Assembly (NCBI RefSeq): GCF_021401085.1
Contig: NZ_JACBFP010000010.1
Coordinates: forward strand, 1 to 64,000
Reading direction: 5' to 3'
DNA: 64,000 nucleotides
Source: Chryseobacterium sp. R2A-55
Lineage (GTDB): Bacteria; Bacteroidota; Bacteroidia; Flavobacteriales; Weeksellaceae
Part shown: in pieces, positions 35,581-43,644 of the stretch
How the letters are laid out: each line of letters opens with the position of its first letter
Numbering within the stretch: position 1 is the stretch's first letter
Notes under the pieces: generated by a model
Databases searched by the model: none
Told to the model about the DNA's origin: nothing
The model's input: the letters and a program-made list of their open reading frames with translations, nothing else
Made by a program: the position numbers and the translations under genes

Positions 35581-37299
35581 ATGACTACATTAGAAAAAGC
35601 AAAACTTTGGCTTACCGACCCATTTGACTTAGAAACCCAAAAAACAATTCAGCACTGGATTGATACCGATTCGGATGAACTGGAGGATTCGTTTTACCGT
35701 GAACTGGAATTCGGAACCGGCGGAATGCGCGGAATAATGGGAGTGGGGACAAACCGCCTCAATAAATATACGCTGGGACAGGCAACGCAAGGTTTGGCAA
35801 ACTATCTGAAAGAACAATTCCCCAATCAGGAGATCAAAGTAGCGATTGCTTACGACGTGCGAAACAATTCCAGAGAATTCGGAAAAATGTGTGCTGATGT
35901 TTTGACGGCAAACGGAATTAAGGTTTTGCTCTTCAAAAACCACCGACCAACCCCGGAACTTTCTTTTACCGTTCGGGATAAAAATTGCAACGCCGGAATT
36001 GTGTTGACCGCTTCCCACAATCCACCGGAATACAATGGGTACAAGGTTTATTGGAATGATGGGGCGCAAATTGTTCCGCCAAATGACGAAAATATAATCA
36101 GGGAAGTTTATTCGGTGAAGTTTGAGGAGATCAAATTCAATGGAAATGATGATCTAATCGAATGGATTGGTGAGGAACAGGACGAGGTCTATATCGATGT
36201 TTGCATGGAAAATTCCTTATACCAAACGCATAAGACAGGTTATGACAATTTGAATATCGTGTTCACTTCGATTCATGGAACCACTTACACCACCATTCCA
36301 AAGGCATTGAAGAAAGCAGGTTTCAAGAAAATTGATTTAGTGACCGAGCAAATGATTCCGAGCGGAAATTTCCCTACGGTGGAATCCCCAAATCCGGAAG
36401 AGCCGAAAGCGCTGGAAATGGCGCTCGATTTGGCGAAAATCGTAAATGCGGATATCGTCATCGGAACAGATCCAGACGGAGACCGCCTCGGAATTGCGGT
36501 GAGAAATCTGGATGGAGCAATGCAGCTTTTGAACGGAAACCAAACCAACACAATTTTGACTTATTATATTTTGGACCAGTGGAAAAAGTTGGGGAAAATC
36601 ACCGGAAAAGAGTTTATTGGTTCCACAATTGTGACATCGGATATATTCTACGATATCGCGAAAAAGTTCGGAGTGGACTGCAAAGTTGGTTTAACGGGAT
36701 TCAAGTGGATCGGAAAAATGATTCGCGATGTGGAAGGAAAAGAAAAATTCGTTTGCGGCGGTGAGGAATCTTTCGGATTTATGACCGGAGATTTTGTTCG
36801 GGACAAGGATTCTTGCGGCTCGATTCTTTTGGCTTGCGAAATTGCGGCTTGGTGCAAAGCAAACGGAAGTTCGATGTTCCAGTATATGATCGATATTTAC
36901 AAAGATTTGGGAATGTACTATGAAGGACTGATCAACGTGGTGAGAAAGGGAAGAACCGGCGCGGAGGAAATCCAGCAGATGATGCGGGATTTCCGGGAGA
37001 ATCCGCCCAGAGAAATCGCAGGATCAAAAGTAGTTGAACTGAAAGATTTCCAGGAACAGACCTCACTTCATATTCCGGAAAACAAAAAATCGGTGATGGA
37101 CAATATTCCAAAATCCAATGTGTTGATTTACTACACCGAAGATGGAACCAAAGTCTGCGTGCGTCCCTCTGGAACCGAACCGAAGATTAAGTTTTATGTT
37201 TCGGTGAAGGATTCTATTCATTCTGAAAATGATTTTAAGAATAAATTGATTACACTTTCGGAAAAAATTGAAAATGTAAAAAAAGATTTGAATCTGTAA
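35581..37299 (+). CDS. Phosphoglucomutase/phosphomannomutase (alpha-D-phosphohexomutase)
   Basis: I prefer the ATG at 35581 (MTTLEKAKLWLTDPF), as in the family, over the frame's TTG at 35566. The product is 572 residues. It has the catalytic phosphoserine loop TASHNPPEYNGYK, the magnesium loop DPDGDRLG, the sugar-binding GGEES and the phosphate-binding RPSGTEPKIKFY. It interconverts hexose 1- and 6-phosphates in the cytoplasm; glucose or mannose specificity cannot be decided here. It is a likely member of the short operon that starts at DUF4199. Confidence 0.93.
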   Translation: MTTLEKAKLWLTDPFDLETQKTIQHWIDTDSDELEDSFYRELEFGTGGMRGIMGVGTNRLNKYTLGQATQGLANYLKEQFPNQEIKVAIAYDVRNNSREFGKMCADVLTANGIKVLLFKNHRPTPELSFTVRDKNCNAGIVLTASHNPPEYNGYKVYWNDGAQIVPPNDENIIREVYSVKFEEIKFNGNDDLIEWIGEEQDEVYIDVCMENSLYQTHKTGYDNLNIVFTSIHGTTYTTIPKALKKAGFKKIDLVTEQMIPSGNFPTVESPNPEEPKALEMALDLAKIVNADIVIGTDPDGDRLGIAVRNLDGAMQLLNGNQTNTILTYYILDQWKKLGKITGKEFIGSTIVTSDIFYDIAKKFGVDCKVGLTGFKWIGKMIRDVEGKEKFVCGGEESFGFMTGDFVRDKDSCGSILLACEIAAWCKANGSSMFQYMIDIYKDLGMYYEGLINVVRKGRTGAEEIQQMMRDFRENPPREIAGSKVVELKDFQEQTSLHIPENKKSVMDNIPKSNVLIYYTEDGTKVCVRPSGTEPKIKFYVSVKDSIHSENDFKNKLITLSEKIENVKKDLNL

Positions 37300-37387
37300 C
37301 AAGCATTTCAAATTCTTTTAGAATTGGTGGATGAGGAAAACATGTTGTGGTTCTCGAAAAAGAAATCTAATAGCATAAAAATTAAGC

Positions 37388-38641
37388 ATGAAATTATCTA
37401 AACTCGCCGAAAACCTGATCGGTTCAGAAATTGTAAAAATCGGGAATGAAGTTAATGATTTGAAGGCTAAAGGAGCCGACATCGCTAATCTTACCATCGG
37501 AGATTTAAACTCCAATATCTATCCAATTCCGGCACGATTAAAAGAGGAAATCAATAAGGCCTATCAAAATAATCTCACGAATTATCCACCTGCAAACGGA
37601 CTTTTGTCTTTGAGAAAAGCAGTTTCAAAAGATCTGAAGACCAGATGGGATTTGGATTATTCGCCAGATGAAATTTTAATCACGGGCGGTTCCCGACCAT
37701 TAATTTACGGCACCTACGAAATTATCGTTGATAAAGACGACAAAGTCATTTATCCTATTCCTTCATGGAATAATAACCATTACGCTTACCTGACCAATGC
37801 GCAGAAAATTGAGGTCGAGACCTCGCAATCAAATAATTTCCTGCCTACCGCAGAGGATTTGAGACCACATTTGAAAGGAGCGGTTTTGCTGGCACTTTGT
37901 TCGCCGCTGAATCCCACTGGAACTATGTTCAGCAAAGAGCAGCTCTCTGAGATCTGTGAATTGGTTATACAGGAAAACAAATCTCGGGGCGAAAATGAGA
38001 AGCCCCTCTACATCATGTATGACCAGATTTATGCGATGCTGACTTTCGGTGAAGAACATTTTAATCCGGTCTCGCTTTTCCCTGAATTAAAAGAGTACAC
38101 GATTTTCATCGACGGTACTTCTAAATGTTTTGCTGCGACGGGTGTGAGAGTAGGATGGAGTTTTGGACCGAAACTGATCATCGATAAAATGAAATCGTTG
38201 CTGACTCACGTAGGAGCATGGGCACCAAAACCAGAACAGGAAGCGGTTTCCGTTTTTTTGGGTGAAACGGAAAATGTGGAAGCGTTTGTGGATGATTTTA
38301 AAGGCAAAATTTCGGACAGCCTTACTTTTTTGCACTCCGCAGTTCAGGATATGAAATCTAAGGGATTTGCCGTGGAAAGCATCAAACCGATGGGAGCCAT
38401 GTATCTTACCATTCAACTTGATTATATCGGAAAAACAAAATCCAATGGTGAATTGATTGCCTGTTCTTCAGACCTGGTGTTTTATCTGATTAATGAGGCG
38501 GGAGTAGCTTTGGTTCCGTTTTCTGCGTTTGGAGCTTCCCCGGAAATGCCTTGGTTTAGGGCTTCTGCAGGCGGATTATCATTAGATGAAATCAAGGCAA
38601 TGCTTCCGAGACTGCAAAGCGCCTTGGCACAGTTGCGTTAA
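37388..38641 (+). CDS. PLP-dependent aminotransferase, class I/II
   Basis: This 417-residue protein has fold-type I features: NPTGTMF for the substrate-binding region, a tyrosine in YDQIYAM, and the Schiff-base lysine in DGTSKCFAATGVRVGW. It moves an amino group between an amino acid and a 2-oxoacid; the exact substrate is open. A class of aspartate- or branched-chain-type enzymes of this length is common in Flavobacteriia. It stands apart from its neighbours, with decayed DNA downstream. Confidence 0.9.
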   Translation: MKLSKLAENLIGSEIVKIGNEVNDLKAKGADIANLTIGDLNSNIYPIPARLKEEINKAYQNNLTNYPPANGLLSLRKAVSKDLKTRWDLDYSPDEILITGGSRPLIYGTYEIIVDKDDKVIYPIPSWNNNHYAYLTNAQKIEVETSQSNNFLPTAEDLRPHLKGAVLLALCSPLNPTGTMFSKEQLSEICELVIQENKSRGENEKPLYIMYDQIYAMLTFGEEHFNPVSLFPELKEYTIFIDGTSKCFAATGVRVGWSFGPKLIIDKMKSLLTHVGAWAPKPEQEAVSVFLGETENVEAFVDDFKGKISDSLTFLHSAVQDMKSKGFAVESIKPMGAMYLTIQLDYIGKTKSNGELIACSSDLVFYLINEAGVALVPFSAFGASPEMPWFRASAGGLSLDEIKAMLPRLQSALAQLR

Positions 38642-38720
38642 GGAAAAGTTAAGTGGAAAAAATTCTACATTAATGGTGGAAATTTTTGTGATGAGCACAA
38701 TAAAATAAGAAAAAGATCCT

Positions 38721-39173
38721 CAAAAAAGAGAAACAGCAGTAGTTTCACAGACAGCCATTGCTAATGAAGCCAGCTATTACACGATGTTCATGAGGAAAAT
38801 AATTGGTCTTTGGTAAAAAACAAAATAATCAATAGGTACTGATGATTTCTACATTTTTGCGGATTCCCTTAAAATCCCCGAAACGTTTTGGCAGGGTAGA
38901 AGGTTATACTCAATTAAAAATGTTCGCTGATCGGTTCGTCCATTAAAAAAATGCACAATCACTTTCGTTAAATGGTTTTGATGGAAGGTGGAACATTTAT
39001 GGTCACTGACTTTATAAGGTTCTGAAAACCCAGCTTCCGCTTTGCCAGATAACTATAAAGTTATTTTCAACACCACCCATTCCGAATTCCATAAGATGAA
39101 ACTGATTGATGTTCTTGATTATGAACCGGATGAGAGACAAGAAAGAATCTTAAGAAAATATAAGTCAAAATAG
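38721..39173 (+). pseudogene. Decayed coding region of unknown family
   Basis: No intact frame spans this 450-base gap, but coding-like pieces in shifting frames line up on the plus strand. There is a piece ending …SQTAIANEASYYTMF near 38790, then …DDFYIFADSLKIPETFWQ near 38850-38900. The last is a clean 48-codon tail at 39027-39173 ending …[14 protein letters not shown]. Frameshifts and stops separate them. I cannot name the parent family. The tail ends five bases before kdsB. Confidence 0.45.
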
Positions 39174-39177
39174 AGTT

Positions 39178-39915
39178 ATGAAAATCATTGCCGTAATTCC
39201 CGCAAGATATGAAGCGAGCAGATTTCCCGGAAAACTGATGCAGATTTTGGGAGAGAAAACCGTGATTGCGACCACTTATCAGAATGTGGCCGAAACCGGT
39301 TTGTTCGATGAAGTATTTGTGGCGACAGACTCTGAAATTATTTTTAAAGAAGTGCAACAGATCGGAGGAAACGCCGTGATGACCGGTCAACACGAAACAG
39401 GTAGCGACCGGATTGCAGAAGCGGTTCATGATCTCGATTGCGATATTGTAATTAATGTTCAGGGAGATGAACCTTTTCTCAAGAAAGAGCCTCTGAAGCA
39501 GTTGATTGAAGTTTTCCAAGATGACGGAAATCGGGAAATAGCTTTGGCTTCACTGAAAATCAGACTGCACGAAACAGAGGAAATACAAAGTCCGAATAAC
39601 GTGAAAGTCGTCACAGATCAGCAGGGATTTGCGTTGTATTTTAGCCGTTCTATTATTCCATTTCATCGGGAAAAGTCGATCGATGCTGAATATTTTAAAC
39701 ATATCGGTGTCTATGCCTTCCGAAAAGAAGCACTATTAAAATTTGCCAACTTAGAGCTGACACCGCTTGAAAAATTAGAGAAAATAGAATGTCTTAGGTA
39801 TCTGGAGAACGGTATGAAAATCAAAATGATAGAAACTGATTTTGTGGGAGTGGGTATTGATGTGCCTGAAGATTTGGAAAAAGCGAGAGGCATTTTAAAT
39901 ACTTATAAATCATAG
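39178..39915 (+). CDS. kdsB: 3-deoxy-manno-octulosonate cytidylyltransferase (KdsB)
   Basis: This 245-residue enzyme activates Kdo as CMP-Kdo for the LPS inner core. Signature segments are [33 protein letters not shown] and NVQGDEPFL. The length is usual. It begins right after a decayed coding region, so its natural upstream partner may have been lost. It fits with the LPS and lipoprotein functions further downstream (LptF/G and LolA). Confidence 0.96.
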   Translation: MKIIAVIPARYEASRFPGKLMQILGEKTVIATTYQNVAETGLFDEVFVATDSEIIFKEVQQIGGNAVMTGQHETGSDRIAEAVHDLDCDIVINVQGDEPFLKKEPLKQLIEVFQDDGNREIALASLKIRLHETEEIQSPNNVKVVTDQQGFALYFSRSIIPFHREKSIDAEYFKHIGVYAFRKEALLKFANLELTPLEKLEKIECLRYLENGMKIKMIETDFVGVGIDVPEDLEKARGILNTYKS

Positions 39916-39965
39916 TAAATTTTGGGAATGTGAATAAAGTCATCTCCGATTCCTTTCAAAAATTT

Positions 39966-39973
39966 TATCTTTG
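39966..39973 (+). promoter_or_regulatory. Bacteroidota -7 element before the LolA-fold gene
   Basis: TATCTTTG is a perfect match to TAnnTTTG, 18 bases before the next start codon. No clear -33 element is visible. Confidence 0.55.
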
Positions 39974-39991
39974 AACCTTTAAAATCAATTA

Positions 39992-40654
39992 ATGAAGAAC
40001 TTTGTTTTAATCATCGCGCTTTTAATTTCACCGATTATTTTCGGGCAGACTGCGAAAGAAATCATAGACAAAAACATTGAAGTTTCGGGTGGTTTGACGA
40101 ACTGGAAGCTGTTGAATTCGGTGATATTATACGGAAATGTGACTTTGGGAATAAATGACGAATATCCTATTAAAATTTATCAGCAAAGACCCAATCTGAC
40201 CAAAACGGTAATCACGATCAACAAGAAGGAAACAGCAATTGAAGGTTTTGATGGGAAAAAAGGCTACGCGATGAATTATGCAGCCAATAAATTACAGGAA
40301 TATCCGAATTATGTTGCAGAAAACTTTGACAATGACTTTATCGACTGGGAAAACAAAGGATTCGAAGCGAAATATTTAGGCAAAGAAAAAATCGGCGACA
40401 TTTATTGCCACAAAGTAGAGCTGACGAAAAATGTAAACAAGACGGTTTACTATTTCGATGTGAAAAATTACATGCTTTTGCGCGAAATTAAAAAGGATGA
40501 AACCTTAAACTATTCTGATTATAAGCAGGTTGGTTCACTATTGATGCCGTTCAGAATCGAGTCCACTTCACCCAAGAAAGATAGCGATTACGTGATTTCC
40601 CTATATAAAATAGACACCAATAAGGTTTTTCCCGGAAATACATTTAAATTCTAA
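39992..40654 (+). CDS. Exported LolA/LppX-fold-like protein
   Basis: This 220-residue protein has a signal peptide (MKNFVLIIALLISPIIFG, then Q). The mature part is an antiparallel beta-sheet that would fold like LolA (IKIYQQRPNLTKTVITI, GFDGKKGYAMN, YFDVKNYMLLREI). Such proteins bind lipids or lipoproteins in the periplasm. It has its own promoter element. It could be a second carrier besides the LolA at 42934, but no target is known. Confidence 0.75.
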   Translation: MKNFVLIIALLISPIIFGQTAKEIIDKNIEVSGGLTNWKLLNSVILYGNVTLGINDEYPIKIYQQRPNLTKTVITINKKETAIEGFDGKKGYAMNYAANKLQEYPNYVAENFDNDFIDWENKGFEAKYLGKEKIGDIYCHKVELTKNVNKTVYYFDVKNYMLLREIKKDETLNYSDYKQVGSLLMPFRIESTSPKKDSDYVISLYKIDTNKVFPGNTFKF

Positions 40655-40782
40655 ATTTTTCAATTTTAGCCATGTATTTCATGATTAAAGAATTTTCTGT
40701 TTTTGCTGATAGATAATATCAAACAGAAGTTTTCTGATTTTTTCCGTACCTTTCGTGGAGCGAAAATTTCATATTTATCCCC

Positions 40783-41352
40783 ATGAAAAAAATATTCATT
40801 TTCCTTTTATCAATCGGTGCTTTTCTGCAAAACTGCAGCAATCAGAAAAAGGAAATATCACTCGAAAAAAATCAAAAAATGAAAACGATTTACGACTACC
40901 AAGTTGAGAGTCTTGACGGGAAACAGATCAATTTTGCCGATTTCAAAGGCAAGAAAATTTTGATTGTCAATACCGCTTCAGAATGTGGATTCACACCGCA
41001 ATATGCAGATTTGGAGAAAGTTTATTCAGAGTACAAAAACAAATTAGTTGTAGTGGGCTTTCCAGCAAATAATTTTGGGGGACAGGAGCCGGGAACCAAT
41101 GCTGAAATTGGGGCTTTCTGCCAAAAAAATTACGGAGTTACTTTTCCCATGGCGGCAAAAGTTTCGGTGAAAGGTGACGATACCGCGCCAATCTTTAAAT
41201 ATTTAACAGAGAAACAATTGAACGGAGTGAAAAACACCACGATTCTTTGGAACTTTACCAAGTTTCTTCTGGATGAAAACGGAAAACTGATCGATAGCTT
41301 TATCAGCACCACCAAACCCACTGATCAGGCGATTACGAAATATTTGAAATAA
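40783..41352 (+). CDS. Glutathione-peroxidase-family thiol peroxidase, lipoprotein
   Basis: This 189-residue protein is a glutathione-peroxidase-family enzyme. The peroxidatic Cys is in NTASECGFTPQ, the Gln in GFPANNFGGQEPG and the Trp in LWNFTKF, completing the catalytic set. Residues 1-18 form a lipoprotein signal (LQNCSN), so unlike most relatives it is probably anchored to a membrane and acts in the periplasm. With Cys in place of selenocysteine it likely uses thioredoxin-like reductants to remove lipid or hydrogen peroxides. Confidence 0.92.
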   Translation: MKKIFIFLLSIGAFLQNCSNQKKEISLEKNQKMKTIYDYQVESLDGKQINFADFKGKKILIVNTASECGFTPQYADLEKVYSEYKNKLVVVGFPANNFGGQEPGTNAEIGAFCQKNYGVTFPMAAKVSVKGDDTAPIFKYLTEKQLNGVKNTTILWNFTKFLLDENGKLIDSFISTTKPTDQAITKYLK

Positions 41353-41371
41353 AATATACAAATTGAGACAC

Positions 41372-41407
41372 AAAAAAGTCTGCCGAATTACAGGGCAGAC
41401 TTTCTTG
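41372..41407. terminator. Bidirectional terminator between the peroxidase and lptF/G
   Basis: The 10-bp arms aaagtctgcc and ggcagacttt are flanked by A and T runs, between two converging genes. Confidence 0.8.
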
Positions 41408-41410
41408 TTT

Positions 41411-42865
41411 TCAGCGGTATCTTTGGTGTTCCTTATTTTTGGAAAACCTTTGGATAATCGGTTTGAAATATGCTTTATATTTTTCAATATCAAATACTTG
41501 GGAATCGGTGAGTGCTTTGTAGGTTAACCAAGCGCCAAAAGGAAACAGCACCATATTCGGCAACCAGGAAGCCAGGTAAGGATCCATTTGTCCCGCCCAC
41601 GCTAAATTCTCGACCGAAAGATTCAAAACATAAAAAATGATGAAGACAAATATGGCAATAACTACCGGAAGTCCCAATCCACCTTTTCTGATAATTGACC
41701 CCAAACTCGCCCCGATCAAAAAGAAAATCAAACAGGTTACAGAATAGGCAATAATTCTTTGCTGATAAAGAACCACTCTGGAAAAATAGGCGTGTAAATC
41801 TTTTAGTTGTTGATTTTTGGCGATGGTGGCCTGTTTTGCGATATCAATTTTGTTGTAGGCATTGTAAATTATCTCCAGTTTTTTGTCAGATTTGGCGGTA
41901 TCTATTTTTGGGGGAGCCAATGGAGCGGAATTTTTTTTAGACTGATCAATATAGGTCACATAACCATTGGTTTGGCTGATCAGTTCTGAGTTCATATTTA
42001 CCAGAATGTTGTTGTTTTCCTTTTTCGTTTTCACGATCGTGGAGTTTAGCTCAACATAGTTTTGAAAAGAATAGTCATCGCTGATTCTTTCCTCTTCTAT
42101 AGCTTTATTGATGATTTCTGAGATGTTGAAATGGGAAACCAAAGTGTCAAACTTTATCGCTTGGTCGGGTTGTTTCAGCCTTTGGTTGTAGTCCAGATTG
42201 GCGAGATTATCTTCAAAAATATGGCCGTCAAAAAGAACCAGTTTCAGATAACTTGGATTGGCAGCGGGAACAAATTTCCCTTTTTTGGCAACAATAGATT
42301 GTTGATCATCAAATGAATTCGCCATTCGGTGAATGAAAACTCCTTCCAGATTTTCACCATTCTCACCTGAAATTTTGTCGAATTTCACGCTGTATCCCGG
42401 GATCTGCTGAATAAACTGTCCCGGTGTAAAATTAAGTGCGGGTCGACTTGCCGCAATGTTGTAGAGCATGTTTTTTGCCTTCCGCTGAAAATCAGGAATG
42501 ATATTATTGGAAAAGAAAAAGAGAAAAATTGAAAATATCACCGTGACGGTAAAAAGAGGCATCATGATTCTGGTCAAGGAAATTCCGGCAGCTTTCATCG
42601 CGGCAAGTTCATATCTTTCCCCAAAATCTCCAAATGTCATAATCGCCGAAAGCAAAATCGTGAGCGGCAACACGAACTGAACCACAATCGCAGAAAGATA
42701 GGAGAGCAGTTTCAGAATTTCCCAGTAACTCAGACCTTTTCCGGTGAACTGTGCCAAACGGATCCAGATAATGTTCACCACAAAGATGAAAAACAGCACG
42801 CTGAAAATAAAAAGGAACGGACCGAAAAAAGTCTTGATGACGTATCCGTCGAGTTTTTTAATCAT
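41411..42865 (-). CDS. LptF/LptG-family LPS transport permease
   Basis: This 484-residue inner-membrane protein belongs to the YjgP/YjgQ family. It has three membrane helices near the N-terminus (about 13-110), a long periplasmic beta-jellyroll (about 135-370), then three more helices. With LptB it extracts LPS from the inner membrane; LptF and LptG cannot be told apart here. It is downstream of lolA, with a terminator-like hairpin between. Confidence 0.88.
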   Translation of the reverse strand: MIKKLDGYVIKTFFGPFLFIFSVLFFIFVVNIIWIRLAQFTGKGLSYWEILKLLSYLSAIVVQFVLPLTILLSAIMTFGDFGERYELAAMKAAGISLTRIMMPLFTVTVIFSIFLFFFSNNIIPDFQRKAKNMLYNIAASRPALNFTPGQFIQQIPGYSVKFDKISGENGENLEGVFIHRMANSFDDQQSIVAKKGKFVPAANPSYLKLVLFDGHIFEDNLANLDYNQRLKQPDQAIKFDTLVSHFNISEIINKAIEEERISDDYSFQNYVELNSTIVKTKKENNNILVNMNSELISQTNGYVTYIDQSKKNSAPLAPPKIDTAKSDKKLEIIYNAYNKIDIAKQATIAKNQQLKDLHAYFSRVVLYQQRIIAYSVTCLIFFLIGASLGSIIRKGGLGLPVVIAIFVFIIFYVLNLSVENLAWAGQMDPYLASWLPNMVLFPFGAWLTYKALTDSQVFDIEKYKAYFKPIIQRFSKNKEHQRYR

Positions 42866-42880
42866 TGGGCAAATTTAACA

Positions 42881-42912
42881 AAAAAGTCGCAAAGCGATTT
42901 CTTTAGCGACTT
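42881..42912 (-). terminator. Terminator-like hairpin between lolA and lptF/G
   Basis: On the minus strand aagtcgc pairs with gcgactt, followed by six T residues. It lies between two genes that would otherwise form one transcript, so it may lower lptF/G expression. Confidence 0.6.
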
Positions 42913-42933
42913 CATCATAAAAGTAATTTCAAA

Positions 42934-43581
42934 TTACAGTTCAGTGACAAAATAATTCTGATAATCCGCTTTGTTGAAGGTGAACATATTTTTGTTCAAA
43001 GTCTGGTTTTCCTTATAGTCACTGATCGCAATCACAGAAATGGAGTTGTCTGTTGAGAATTGCTCCAGTTTCACCAATTGTTTTTTCACAGAATTCACAA
43101 AGAGTTTTACTTCTTTGATTCCATTATTTTTGGTAGGAGTCAATCGGATGTAATCGGAATTCACACCATTTACTTTCACTTTTCCCATATAACTCACATT
43201 GTAACCTTTCTTGTATTCTTCAATATAGTTCAAAGGTGAAAACATTTGATCGTTTCCGGTCGGCTTTGCAATCGTGACTTCCTGGTCTTCTCCGGAAATA
43301 TTATATACCTTATTTCCGTCATAGATCTGTTCTGTGTCCATGATTTTCAACTTGTACTTGTCTTTTGCGGAATAGAAGATCCCCGGTTGGGTTTTGGTCA
43401 CATTACTTCCGGTTCCAGTACCATAAACGAATTTGAAGTAAACATTATCTTTCGCCTTATAATTTGCGGACACTTGATCCAAAATAGTTTTAGCTTTCGG
43501 ATCCACTTTCTGGGCAGAAAAACTGCTCGCAGTGGCGATTGCAAATATTCCGAGTGTAAATTTTTTCAATAGACTTTTCAT
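42934..43581 (-). CDS. lolA: Outer-membrane lipoprotein carrier protein LolA
   Basis: This 215-residue protein has a signal peptide (cleavage near SSFSAQ) and the LolA half-barrel pattern: repeated hydrophobic strands such as KAKTILDQVSANYKA, GIFYSAKDKYKLKIMD and YIRLTPTKNNGIKEVKLFV. LolA shuttles lipoproteins across the periplasm. It is the second gene of the ftsK-lolA-lptF/G row, an order I recall as common in Flavobacteriia. Confidence 0.85.
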   Translation of the reverse strand: MKSLLKKFTLGIFAIATASSFSAQKVDPKAKTILDQVSANYKAKDNVYFKFVYGTGTGSNVTKTQPGIFYSAKDKYKLKIMDTEQIYDGNKVYNISGEDQEVTIAKPTGNDQMFSPLNYIEEYKKGYNVSYMGKVKVNGVNSDYIRLTPTKNNGIKEVKLFVNSVKKQLVKLEQFSTDNSISVIAISDYKENQTLNKNMFTFNKADYQNYFVTEL

Positions 43582-43644
43582 TTTTTCCTTTTTGTTTTGA
43601 TCAATGATTTCCAGAAAAGTTAAACTTCTGTTTAAAATTTTGGT

